A DNA stretch of 64,000 bases from Streptomyces sp. ATexAB-D23 (GTDB taxonomy: Bacteria; Actinomycetota; Actinomycetes; Streptomycetales; Streptomycetaceae), in NCBI RefSeq assembly GCF_000373645.1, contig NZ_KB892015.1, positions 1,942-65,941 of the forward strand, written 5' to 3'. This document shows positions 26,247 through 35,180 of this stretch, in pieces. A program made the translations under genes and the position numbers. Each line of letters opens with the position of its first letter. Position 1 is the stretch's first letter. The notes below the pieces were generated by a model. That model saw nothing but the letters and a program-made list of their open reading frames with translations, was not told where the DNA came from and searched no databases.

Positions 26247-27422
26247 ATGGCCGTGCAAGTCGCCCTCACCGGCGCCACCGGATTTCTCGGACTGCGCCTG
26301 CTGCGTCGTCTGCTCGACACGCACCGGTCGCTGACAGTCCTGGCCCACGCGGGATCGGGGGACGCGCTGCGCCGGATCACCCGGTTCTTCGAACTGACGG
26401 GCGCACCCGAGGCGTTCACCGCCGAGCTTCCGGTCCGGCTGCGGGTGGTGGAGACCGATCTCGCGCGGCCCAGGCTGGGGCTGTCGGAGCGGGCGTTCCG
26501 GGACCTGGCCGACACCACCGGCGCGATCTGGCACAGCGCGGGCAGCATCAACCTGGAGGGCGACCTTCCCGAGCTGCGCCGGACCAATGTCGAAGGGACA
26601 CGGCATGTCCTGGAGCTGGCGGCGGCGAGCCGACTGCGGCCCCGCGTGCACCACGTGAGCACCGCATTCGTGGCGGGGTCGCGGCGCGAGGGGGTGGCGT
26701 ACGAGGACGAACTCGATGACACCTGCGGCTTCGAGAACGCCTACGAGCGCTCCAAGTACGAGGCGGAGCTGCTGGTTCACGCCTGGTCCAGGGAGCACGG
26801 CCGGCCCGTGCTGGTCCTGCGGCCGAGCATCCTGGTCACCGACCTGCCGCCGCACCCCGAACTTCCCTCGCATCCGCTGCTCGTCATCGAGCGGATCCTG
26901 CGGGAGGCGCTGCGCGCCGCGGGGCCGGAGGGCGACAGAGGTGTGTCACCGCACGCTCCCGGGTGCCACACCGGGTCCGCCCCGCGCGTCCGGATGGTGG
27001 GGCACCGGCACGGCCGGCTGAACCTCCTGCAGGTGGAGCACGCGGCCGAGGTCATGGTGCGGCTGGCCGGGCGGACGCCCTCGGGCGGGGTCGACACCTA
27101 CCACGTCGTCCATGACCGCGATGTGCCCGTGCCGACGTTCGTGGCCCTGCTGGAGCGGCTGGGGCCCTTCTCGATCGACCTGGTCGCCGGCCGTTCGGGG
27201 AGGCCTTCGGCTCTTGAGGCCCTGCTGGACTTCTACCCGGGCATGACGGCCTACCTCGCCCACCGGCGACGGTTCGACGACACCCGCGTCAGGGCGCTGC
27301 TCGGCCCGTCGGCCGCATCCGCCGCGGTGGGCCTCGACTACCTCTGGTCCGGCGTGGCTCCGGGCCCCCTGCCGGTGTCCGGACCACCCGCGACGGCTTC
27401 CCCGCCCGCTCGCTGCGCCTGA
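26247..27422 (+). CDS. thioester reductase-like NAD(P)-dependent enzyme
   Basis: The 391-residue protein is of the extended SDR type seen in thioester reductase domains (carboxylic acid reductases, HetM/HglB, NRPS/PKS R domains). The nucleotide loop TGATGFLG is at residues 8-15, the catalytic Thr is in HVSTAF, and YERSK gives Tyr166 and Lys170. The substrate-binding tail includes LLQVEHAAEVMV. It has no carrier or adenylation domain, so it should act in trans on the Pfa ACP, reducing the thioester to an aldehyde or alcohol. ATG 26247 has a GGAG only 2 bases upstream, so an earlier start is possible. It is first in a four-gene operon. Confidence 0.8.
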   Translation: MAVQVALTGATGFLGLRLLRRLLDTHRSLTVLAHAGSGDALRRITRFFELTGAPEAFTAELPVRLRVVETDLARPRLGLSERAFRDLADTTGAIWHSAGSINLEGDLPELRRTNVEGTRHVLELAAASRLRPRVHHVSTAFVAGSRREGVAYEDELDDTCGFENAYERSKYEAELLVHAWSREHGRPVLVLRPSILVTDLPPHPELPSHPLLVIERILREALRAAGPEGDRGVSPHAPGCHTGSAPRVRMVGHRHGRLNLLQVEHAAEVMVRLAGRTPSGGVDTYHVVHDRDVPVPTFVALLERLGPFSIDLVAGRSGRPSALEALLDFYPGMTAYLAHRRRFDDTRVRALLGPSAASAAVGLDYLWSGVAPGPLPVSGPPATASPPARCA

Positions 27423-27495
27423 CCTCGGGCCAGTCCACCCCAGCGCTCTCCTTCCCCCTCGACCGATCCGCGTCCTGCCCCGTTGGAGCCTCCCC

Positions 27496-29082
27496 GTGCC
27501 CCTCCTCGCCACTGCTTCCGGCTCCCCTGCCGCGTCCCCGCCGGCCTTCGCACCCGACGGGATCGCGGCCTGCGCCCGGCGCATCCGTGAGCCGGTCCAC
27601 GTGGTCAGTGGGCCGGACGGCCGTGAGCTGGGGCTCGCGCACGGTCCCACGCCCTCGGGGCGGGTCGTCGGAACGCTGCCGCCGCTGTACCCCGAGTGGC
27701 TCGGCGGCCGTACCTTCTGCGAGGCGCACGGTGTCCGGTTCCCCTATGTCGCGGGCGAGATGGCCAACGGCATCGCGACCACGGCCATGGTGTCGGCGAT
27801 GGCCCGGGGGGACATGCTCGGCTTCTTCGGCGCGGGCGGGCTGGCGTACGGGGAGGTGGAGCGGGCCGTACGCACGCTGGTCGATGAGCTGGGCGGGCGC
27901 CGGAACTGGGGTGTGAACCTCATCCACTCACCGGCCGAACCGGCCCTGGAGACGCGCGTCGCCGAGCTTCTCGTGCGCTGCGGTGTGCCCCGGGTCTCCG
28001 CGTCGGCGTACATGGAGCTGACCCCGGCCGTCGTGTGGTGCTCGGCCCGGGGACTGCGCCGGGGCGCGCACGGGGACATCGTCCGGCCGACCCGGATGCT
28101 CGCGAAGGTCTCCCGGCCCGAGGTGGCCGAAAGGTTCCTCTCCCCCGCCCCGGCCGCCCTCCTGGACTCCCTGGTGGCCGAGGGCAGGCTGACCCGGGAG
28201 GAGGCGGATCTGGCGGCCCGTGTGCCGGTGGCCGAGGACATCACGGTGGAGGCGGACAGCGGCGGGCACACCGACAACCGGCCGCTGTCGGTCCTGCTGC
28301 CGAGGATCGCCGCGCTGCGCGACACGCTCTGCCGGAGGTTCGGCTACCGCCGGCCGGTCGGGATCGGTGCGGCCGGCGGCCTCGGCACTCCTGAGGCGGT
28401 GGCCGGCGCCTTCGCTCTCGGCGCGTCGTACGTGGTCGTCGGGTCGGTGAACCAGACCTCCGCCGAGGCCGGTCTGTCCGACGAGGCCAAGGCGATGCTG
28501 TGCGACGCGGACATCGCCGATGTGGCCATGGCCCCGGCGGCCGACATGTTCGAGCTGGGGGTGAAGCTCCAGGTGCTGTCGCGCGGCACGATGTTCGCGC
28601 AGCGGGCCGGCCGGCTCCACGCGGCGTACCGGACGCACGGCTCCTTGGAGGAGATCCCGCCCGCCCTGCGCGCCCTGCTCGAACGTGATGTGCTGCGGGC
28701 CCCGTTCGAGGAGGTCTGGCAGCGTACGCGGGCGTTCTGGGAGGAGCGCGACCCCGCCGAGATCACGCGCGCGCAGGCGGATCCGAAACACCGGATGGCG
28801 TTGGTCTTCCGCTGGTACCTGGGCAGTTCGAGCCGCTGGGCGATCACCGGGCACGGGGCGCGGCGGGCCGACTACCAGATCTGGTGCGGGCCGTCGATGG
28901 GTGCCTTCAACCAGTGGGTGGCGGGCACCTGGCTGGCCGAACCCGGGCACCGGACCGTGGTGCAGATCGCTCTCAACCTGCTCGAAGGCGCGGCCGTGCT
29001 CACCCGCGCCCATCAACTGCGTACCCATGGAGTTCCTTTGCCTCCTCAGGCTTTCACCTACGTGCCGTGCGAGCTGGCGTGA
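27496..29082 (+). CDS. pfaD: PfaD-type enoyl reductase
   Basis: The 528-residue FMN-dependent protein (GTG start 27496) matches the 2-nitropropane dioxygenase-like reductases of PUFA synthases (PfaD, myxobacterial Pfa1). A TIM-barrel core runs from about 80 to 420 with FPYVAGEMANGIATT, MLGFFGAGGLAYGEVE and the phosphate loop GAAGGLGTPEAVAGAF, then ASYVVVGSVNQTSAEAG. The C-terminal part (DPKHRMALVFRWYLGSSSRW) is a PfaD hallmark. It reduces enoyl-ACP during chain building. Its TGA overlaps the GTG of the next gene, so translation is coupled. Confidence 0.92.
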   Translation: MPLLATASGSPAASPPAFAPDGIAACARRIREPVHVVSGPDGRELGLAHGPTPSGRVVGTLPPLYPEWLGGRTFCEAHGVRFPYVAGEMANGIATTAMVSAMARGDMLGFFGAGGLAYGEVERAVRTLVDELGGRRNWGVNLIHSPAEPALETRVAELLVRCGVPRVSASAYMELTPAVVWCSARGLRRGAHGDIVRPTRMLAKVSRPEVAERFLSPAPAALLDSLVAEGRLTREEADLAARVPVAEDITVEADSGGHTDNRPLSVLLPRIAALRDTLCRRFGYRRPVGIGAAGGLGTPEAVAGAFALGASYVVVGSVNQTSAEAGLSDEAKAMLCDADIADVAMAPAADMFELGVKLQVLSRGTMFAQRAGRLHAAYRTHGSLEEIPPALRALLERDVLRAPFEEVWQRTRAFWEERDPAEITRAQADPKHRMALVFRWYLGSSSRWAITGHGARRADYQIWCGPSMGAFNQWVAGTWLAEPGHRTVVQIALNLLEGAAVLTRAHQLRTHGVPLPPQAFTYVPCELA

Positions 29083-32000
29083 GCGGCCCCGGCGTTCCGG
29101 AGGCGCCGACCCTGCCGATGCCCCCGATTCCAGGAGATGCCGTGGACGCCGCCCCGTCCGGCCGCAACCCCGTGGCCGTGGTCGGGGTGGGCGCTCTGGT
29201 GCCCGGCGCGACGGACGCGGCCGGATACTGGCGGATCGTGTGCGGCGGGCGGGACCTGATCACCGAAGTGCCGGCGTCCCGCTGGCGGGTGGAGGACCAC
29301 TACGATCCGGACCCGGCCGCGCCCGACAAGACGTACGCCCGCCGGGGCGCGTTCCTGCCGGAGGTGGACTTCGACCCGATGGCGTACGGGGTGCCCCCCA
29401 CCGGTCTGTCGTCGACGGACACGTCGCAGCTCCTCGCTCTGATGGTCGCCGACCAGGTGCTGGCGGACGCCGGTGGCCGGGACCGGGTGGACCGGGAGCG
29501 GACCGGTGTCGTCCTCGGCGCGGCCGCCCTGGAACTCCTCCCCCACATGTACGGGCGCACCCATCGCCCGGTGTGGCTCGCCGCGCTGCGGGAGAGCGGT
29601 CTCGGGGAGGCGGAGGCGCAGGCCGTGTGCGACCGCATCTCGGCGCGATTCGCTCCGTGGCGGGAGTCGACCTTTCCCGGCCTGCTGGGCAATGTCGTCG
29701 CCGGCCGGATCTCCAACCGGTTCGATCTGCACGGCATCAACCACACCACCGACGCCGCGTGCGCCAGTTCCCTGGCGGCGCTGTCCACGGCGGTCGGTGA
29801 GCTGGCGCTCGGCCGGGCCGATCTGGTGATCAGCGGGGGTGTGGACACGGGGAACGACGTCGGCATGTTCCTCTGCTTCTCCAAGACGCCCGCGCTGTCG
29901 CCCAGTGGTGACTGCCGGCCGTTCTCGGCCGCGGCGGACGGCACCATGCTCGGCGAAGCGGTCGTCATGTACGCGCTGAAGCGGTTGGCGGACGCGGAGC
30001 GGGACGGCGACCGGATCCACGCGGTGATCCGGGGCATCGGCACCTCGTCCGACGGCAGGAGCACGGCGATCTACGCCCCGCTGCCGGACGGGCAGGCGAA
30101 GGCCCTGCGACGCGCCTACGAGGACGCGGGGTACGGGCCGGAGACCGTGGAACTGGTCGAGGCGCACGGGACGGGCACCAAGGCCGGGGACACCGCCGAA
30201 CTGGCCGCTCTGGGCGAGGTGTTCGGTGCGTCGGGCCGTTCGGACGGTCCCTGGTGTGCGATCGGCTCGGTGAAGTCGCAGATCGGCCACACCAAGTGTG
30301 CGGCGGGTGCGGCGGGGCTGCTCAAGGCCGTCATGGCCCTGCACCACAAGGTGTTGCCGCCGACCGTGAAGGTCGAGCGGCCCAACCCGGCGGCGGCCGG
30401 TCCGGACGGCCCGTTCTACGTGAACACCGAGACGCGCCCCTGGGTGCGGCCCGCCGGGCATCCGCGCCGGGCCTCGGTGTCGAGTTTCGGGTTCGGCGGC
30501 AGCAACTTCCACGTCACGCTGGAGGAGTACGCGCCCTCGGGCGCCCCGGGCCGCCTGGCCCTGCGCCACCGGACGGCGCCGAGCGAACTGGTCCTGTTCA
30601 GCGGCGCGTCCCCGGCGGACCTCGCGCTCCCGGCTCCGGACGACGGCCGTCCGCTCGCCGCGCGGGCGCGGGAGAGCCACGCCGCCTTCTCCCCCACCGA
30701 CCGGGTGCGCCTGGCGATCGTCGCCGACGACGGTGAGGATCTGAGGGAGAAGTACGGGCAGGCGCTCGCGCTGATCGGACAGCGGCCCGGCACGGCGTTC
30801 TCCACACCGTCCGGAATCCGGTACGCGTACGGGGAGCCCGAGCCCGGCCGCATCGGCTTCCTGTTTCCCGGACAGGGTTCCCAGTACGTCGGGATGGGCG
30901 CCGCCCTCGCGATGCTGGCGCCCGCCGCCCAGGCCGTGTGGGACCGGCTGGGCGGCACCCGCTTCGAGGGGCGGCCCCTGCACCGGGCCGTGTTCCCGCC
31001 GCCGGCCTTCACCGATGAGGAACGGGCGGCCCGGCGGGCGCTGCTGGACGCCACCGAGTGGGCGCAGCCCGCGCTCGCGGTGCACGCGCTGTCGGTGCTG
31101 GAGGTGGTGCGTGAGCTGGGGTTGCGTCCGGACTGCGTGGCGGGGCACAGCTTCGGTGAGCTGGTGGCGCTGCACTGCGCGGGTGTGCTGGACGCCGAGT
31201 CGTTGGTGGGGCTCGCCCGTCGCCGTGGTGAGCTGATGCGGGACGCGGCGGGTGTGCCCGGTGCGATGCTGGCCGTGGCGGCTGACCGGGAGCAGGTGGC
31301 GAAGGTGCTGGCCGGGGGCGGATTCGGTGATCTCTGGCCGGCCAATCACAACGCCCCCCGCCAGGTGGTGCTTTCGGGGTCCGCGGAGGCTGTCGGGCGC
31401 GCCGAGACGGCGTTCGCCGACGAGGGGGTGGTGACCAGGCGGCTGGCCGCGTCGAACGCCTTCCACAGCCCGTTGGTCGCGCCGGCCGCCGAGCCGCTCG
31501 CCGCGTATCTGCGCGCTGTGCCGCTCACGGGGCCCGGGATCGAGGTCTACGGCAACGCCGACGCGGCACCGTATCCCTCGGCCCCCGAGGAAGTGCGCCG
31601 CCGGATCACCGGTCACCTCGCCTCGCCTGTGCTGTTCCAGGACCAGATCGAGGCGATGTACGCGAGCGGCGTGCGGACCTTCGTCGAGATCGGGGCGGGG
31701 AACGCGCTGACCGTCCTGGTGGGACAGATTCTCGGTGACCGCCGGCATGCGGCCGTCTCCCTGGACCGGCCGGGCCGCAACGGGGTCACCAGCCTGCACA
31801 CCGCGCTCGGTGAACTCGCCGTGCGCGGTGTCCCCCTCGACTTCGGCACTCTCTGGGCCCCTTACGACTCGCCCGAAACCTCAGCGAAGGAGCGCGCGCC
31901 CCGAATGACCGTGAAAATCAGCGGAGCCAACTGCCACCCGGCCACCGGGCCGGCCACCGGGCCGGAGGGCGAACCGGAACACCGGCCGGAGCCCGCGCAC

Positions 32001-35000
32001 GTGCCCGAGTCCGACACCCGGGCGGCCCCCATGCCCGCGCACGTACCCGTGTCCGACACCGAGACGGCCCCTACGCCCGCCCATGTCCCCGCGTCCGCTC
32101 CCGTTCACGCCCAGCCGGCGGCGCCCGTGCCCACGCCCGAGGCCATCCCGCACAGTACCGACCTGTACGCGGCGGTCGACCAGGTCCACCGGCAGACGGC
32201 CGAGGCCCACGCGGCCTGCCAACGGATGCTGGCGGACAGTCACATGGCCTTTCTCCGGATGACCGAGGCGAGCCTGGCCGCGATGCTGGGAATGCCTTCC
32301 GCCGGGGACACGGACACACTCACCGCACCCGTTCCCCCGGGACCGCTGCCACTCGCTCTCCCGTCGTCACCGCCGCAGGCGCCGGTCATGGGGGCGATCG
32401 GCACCACGGCGGCCGTGCCCGCTCCGGCCGCACCCGCCGGCCCCGTACCTCCGGCACCCGCCGATCCCGTCCCCGTCCCCGTACCGTCTCCGTCTCCGGT
32501 TCCGGTCGATGGTGACGGAGATGGTGATGGTGTCGTGTCCCTGTCGCCGTCGGAGCTGGAAGCGCTCCTCCTGTCTGCGGTGGCCCGGCTCACCGGTTAT
32601 CCGGCCGACATGCTCGACATGGACATGGAGCTGGAGGCGGATCTCGGAGTCGACTCCATCAAGCGGGTCGAGATCCTGTCGGCCGTTCGCCGTGAGCTGG
32701 GTGACCTCGCGGCCGGAGACTTCGGGCACCTCGGCCGGCTCCACACCCTGCGCGAGATCGTCGACGCGCTCGCCACGGGCCCCGGGCCCGCGCCTTCCAC
32801 AGGCACCGCCGCTCCGGAGGGTGCCGGGTTTCCCGGTCCCCACGCCGCGTCCGGCGAGCAGGCCGCACTGACGAGACTCGTCCCGCGCATGGTGGAGTCA
32901 CCGGCCGCCGGCCTGGCGACAGCGGGGCTGCTGGGCGGTCCGGTCGTCGTGACCGGTGAGGGTCCGGACGGGTGCGGGCTGACCGGCCTGGTGGCCCGCA
33001 AGCTCGCCGAGCACGGCGTGAACGCCGTCTTCGCGGCGACGGTGCCCCCGGACGCACGGGCCGTCGTCCATCTCGGCGGGCTGACCGCTGCCGCCACGCA
33101 GGAGGCGGCCGGAGAGGTCCACCGGTCGGCGCTCCGTGCGGCGCGTACGGTGGCGGCGCGGGCGCCCGAGGGCGGCAGCCTGTTCGTGACCGTGCAGGAC
33201 ACCGGGGGCGACTTCGGGCTCGGCGGCCACGCCGCCGGCCGTGCCTGGCTCGGTGGGGTCGCCGGTCTGGCCAGGACCGCGGCGAAGGAGTGGCCGGACG
33301 GCTCGGTCAGGATCGTCGACTGCGAGCGGGGCGGCCGGGACGACGAGACCGTCGCCGACGCGGTCGTACGGGAACTGCTCGAAGGCGGCGCCGACAGGGA
33401 GGTCGGCCTCCGCGCGGACGGCACCCGGGCCCTGTTGCGGATGGTGTCCTCCGCGGTGACGTCCGCCGGCGACGGTGCCCGGCGGATCACCTCCTCGTCC
33501 GTGATCGTGGCCACCGGCGGCGCGCGCGGTGTGACCGCCGCCGCCCTGCTGGACCTGGCCAGGACCCACCGTCCGCGGATCGTCCTGGTGGGCCGAACCG
33601 ACCCGGGCGCCGAACCCGAGGGCCTCGGATCGGCGTCCGACGAGCCGTCGCTGACCCGCCTGCTCGCGGAACGCGCCGGCACGGGCGCGGCGGCCTCCTC
33701 GCCCGCGCGGATCGCGGCGCGGGCCAGGGAGATCCTGGCGGCGCGCGAGGTGCGCGCGACGCTGGCGGCGCTGGAGGCGGCCGGCTCACCGGTCAGGTAC
33801 GTCCAGGTGGATGCCCGCGACGGTGTCGCCCTTGCGGCCGCCCTTCGCGAGGTACGCGACACCTGGGGTCCGGTCACCGGCATCGTGCACGGTGCGGGTG
33901 TGCTGGCGGACAAACGGATCGCCGACAAGAGCGACGATCAGGCCGATCTGGTGATCTCCACCAAGGTGGACGGTCTGCGGGCTCTGCTGGCGGCGACGGC
34001 GGACGATCCGCTGGAGACGATCTGCCTGTTCTCCTCGGTGGCCGCCGTGTTCGGCAACCCGGGGCAGAGCGACTACGCCATGGCCAACGAGGTCCTTCAT
34101 CAGGTCGCGTCGGCCGAGCAGGCCCGCCGCCCCGGCTGCCTGGTGCGGTGCGTGGCCTGGGGGCCCTGGCAGGGCGGCATGGTGACGCCGTCCCTGGCGG
34201 GGCACTTCGGCCGGTCCGGGGTTCCGCTCATTCCGCTGGAGCAGGGCGCCGCCGCCTTCACCGCCGAGTTGGGCACCGCTCCCGGGGAGGCCCGCGTCGT
34301 CCTGGTGGCCGGGGACGACCCGGCCGCCATGGCGCCGGCCGCCGGTCCTTCCGGGGCGCAACTGCTGGTCCGCTCCGACTCGCTGCCGCAACTGGCCGAC
34401 CACGCGCCCGCCGATGTCCCTGTGCTGCCCGTGGCGATGGCCCTGAACTGGTTCGCCGGTGCGGCCGCTTCATGGCTGCCGGCCCCCGGACCGTTCGTCC
34501 TGCGGGATCTGCGGGTGTACAGGACGTGCCCCCTGCCGGATCTCGCGGGTACGGGCCACCTGCTCTCCCTGCTCGGCAGCACGGGCGCGCCCGGTGCGCC
34601 CTCGGGGCTGGAGGCGGAGCTGCGGGGCGAGGACGGTCTGGCGTTCTACCGGGCGGTGCTGGACACCTGGGCCGACAGGCCGGTTCCGGCTCCGTGGGAG
34701 ACCCCCGAGGGTCTGAAGCCGCTCGACGCGTCTTCCCCGTACGCGGGGACGGCCCTGTTCCACGGGCCCCGGTTCCACGCGCTGCGGACGGTGAGCGGTG
34801 TGTCGGACGACGGGGCCGAGGCGACCGTGGTGGGCGTGCGCGCCCTGGAGTGGGCGGGCGCGCACTGGCCGCTCGACGCCGCTGCCGCGGACGGCGCCCT
34901 GCAACTCGCCCTGCTCTGGGCCGAGGCGGTGCTCGGGGCGGGGACGCTGCCCATGGCCGTCGCCGAGTGCAGGGTGCACCGGCGCGGTCCGGTGGACGGC

Positions 35001-35132
35001 ACCGTGCGGTGTGTGGTCCGGGGACGCAAGGCGCACACCACGGGGGCGCGCTGCGACGCGGCACTGATCGATGCCGACGGATCCGTCCTGCTGGAACTGA
35101 TCGGTGTCGAACTCGTCCGCCGCCCTTCCTGA
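29079..35132 (+). CDS. pfaA: PfaA-like PUFA/secondary lipid synthase, KS-AT-ACP-KR-DH
   Basis: The 2017-residue protein starts at GTG 29079 (overlap GTGA). Domains: ketosynthase (about 30-475; Cys228 in DAACASS, His363 in HGTGT, GHTKCAAG), malonyl acyltransferase (about 585-900; Ser691 in GHSFGE, NAFHSP points to malonyl-CoA), a proline-rich linker with a QVHRQTAEAHAACQRM helix, one acyl carrier protein (Ser1193 in LGVDSIKR), ketoreductase (about 1465-1740; TGGARGVT, Tyr1666 in SDYAMANE) and a C-terminal PS-DH-like hotdog (about 1765-2017; VPVLPVAMALNWFAG). Family members usually have several tandem ACPs; here only one is seen. No phosphopantetheinyl transferase is encoded nearby. Confidence 0.93.
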   Translation: MSGPGVPEAPTLPMPPIPGDAVDAAPSGRNPVAVVGVGALVPGATDAAGYWRIVCGGRDLITEVPASRWRVEDHYDPDPAAPDKTYARRGAFLPEVDFDPMAYGVPPTGLSSTDTSQLLALMVADQVLADAGGRDRVDRERTGVVLGAAALELLPHMYGRTHRPVWLAALRESGLGEAEAQAVCDRISARFAPWRESTFPGLLGNVVAGRISNRFDLHGINHTTDAACASSLAALSTAVGELALGRADLVISGGVDTGNDVGMFLCFSKTPALSPSGDCRPFSAAADGTMLGEAVVMYALKRLADAERDGDRIHAVIRGIGTSSDGRSTAIYAPLPDGQAKALRRAYEDAGYGPETVELVEAHGTGTKAGDTAELAALGEVFGASGRSDGPWCAIGSVKSQIGHTKCAAGAAGLLKAVMALHHKVLPPTVKVERPNPAAAGPDGPFYVNTETRPWVRPAGHPRRASVSSFGFGGSNFHVTLEEYAPSGAPGRLALRHRTAPSELVLFSGASPADLALPAPDDGRPLAARARESHAAFSPTDRVRLAIVADDGEDLREKYGQALALIGQRPGTAFSTPSGIRYAYGEPEPGRIGFLFPGQGSQYVGMGAALAMLAPAAQAVWDRLGGTRFEGRPLHRAVFPPPAFTDEERAARRALLDATEWAQPALAVHALSVLEVVRELGLRPDCVAGHSFGELVALHCAGVLDAESLVGLARRRGELMRDAAGVPGAMLAVAADREQVAKVLAGGGFGDLWPANHNAPRQVVLSGSAEAVGRAETAFADEGVVTRRLAASNAFHSPLVAPAAEPLAAYLRAVPLTGPGIEVYGNADAAPYPSAPEEVRRRITGHLASPVLFQDQIEAMYASGVRTFVEIGAGNALTVLVGQILGDRRHAAVSLDRPGRNGVTSLHTALGELAVRGVPLDFGTLWAPYDSPETSAKERAPRMTVKISGANCHPATGPATGPEGEPEHRPEPAHVPESDTRAAPMPAHVPVSDTETAPTPAHVPASAPVHAQPAAPVPTPEAIPHSTDLYAAVDQVHRQTAEAHAACQRMLADSHMAFLRMTEASLAAMLGMPSAGDTDTLTAPVPPGPLPLALPSSPPQAPVMGAIGTTAAVPAPAAPAGPVPPAPADPVPVPVPSPSPVPVDGDGDGDGVVSLSPSELEALLLSAVARLTGYPADMLDMDMELEADLGVDSIKRVEILSAVRRELGDLAAGDFGHLGRLHTLREIVDALATGPGPAPSTGTAAPEGAGFPGPHAASGEQAALTRLVPRMVESPAAGLATAGLLGGPVVVTGEGPDGCGLTGLVARKLAEHGVNAVFAATVPPDARAVVHLGGLTAAATQEAAGEVHRSALRAARTVAARAPEGGSLFVTVQDTGGDFGLGGHAAGRAWLGGVAGLARTAAKEWPDGSVRIVDCERGGRDDETVADAVVRELLEGGADREVGLRADGTRALLRMVSSAVTSAGDGARRITSSSVIVATGGARGVTAAALLDLARTHRPRIVLVGRTDPGAEPEGLGSASDEPSLTRLLAERAGTGAAASSPARIAARAREILAAREVRATLAALEAAGSPVRYVQVDARDGVALAAALREVRDTWGPVTGIVHGAGVLADKRIADKSDDQADLVISTKVDGLRALLAATADDPLETICLFSSVAAVFGNPGQSDYAMANEVLHQVASAEQARRPGCLVRCVAWGPWQGGMVTPSLAGHFGRSGVPLIPLEQGAAAFTAELGTAPGEARVVLVAGDDPAAMAPAAGPSGAQLLVRSDSLPQLADHAPADVPVLPVAMALNWFAGAAASWLPAPGPFVLRDLRVYRTCPLPDLAGTGHLLSLLGSTGAPGAPSGLEAELRGEDGLAFYRAVLDTWADRPVPAPWETPEGLKPLDASSPYAGTALFHGPRFHALRTVSGVSDDGAEATVVGVRALEWAGAHWPLDAAAADGALQLALLWAEAVLGAGTLPMAVAECRVHRRGPVDGTVRCVVRGRKAHTTGARCDAALIDADGSVLLELIGVELVRRPS

Positions 35133-35180
35133 CACCGCAGCCGGACCCACGCCCTGCCGGTTTCCCGCCCTGTCCTCGAA

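Noticed and set aside
29079..35132. Enediyne PKS (PksE)
   Set aside because: KS-AT-ACP-KR-DH order is similar, but there is no C-terminal phosphopantetheinyl transferase domain, and PfaD and KS-CLF-AT-DH-DH partners point to a PUFA-type system. No enediyne cassette genes are present.
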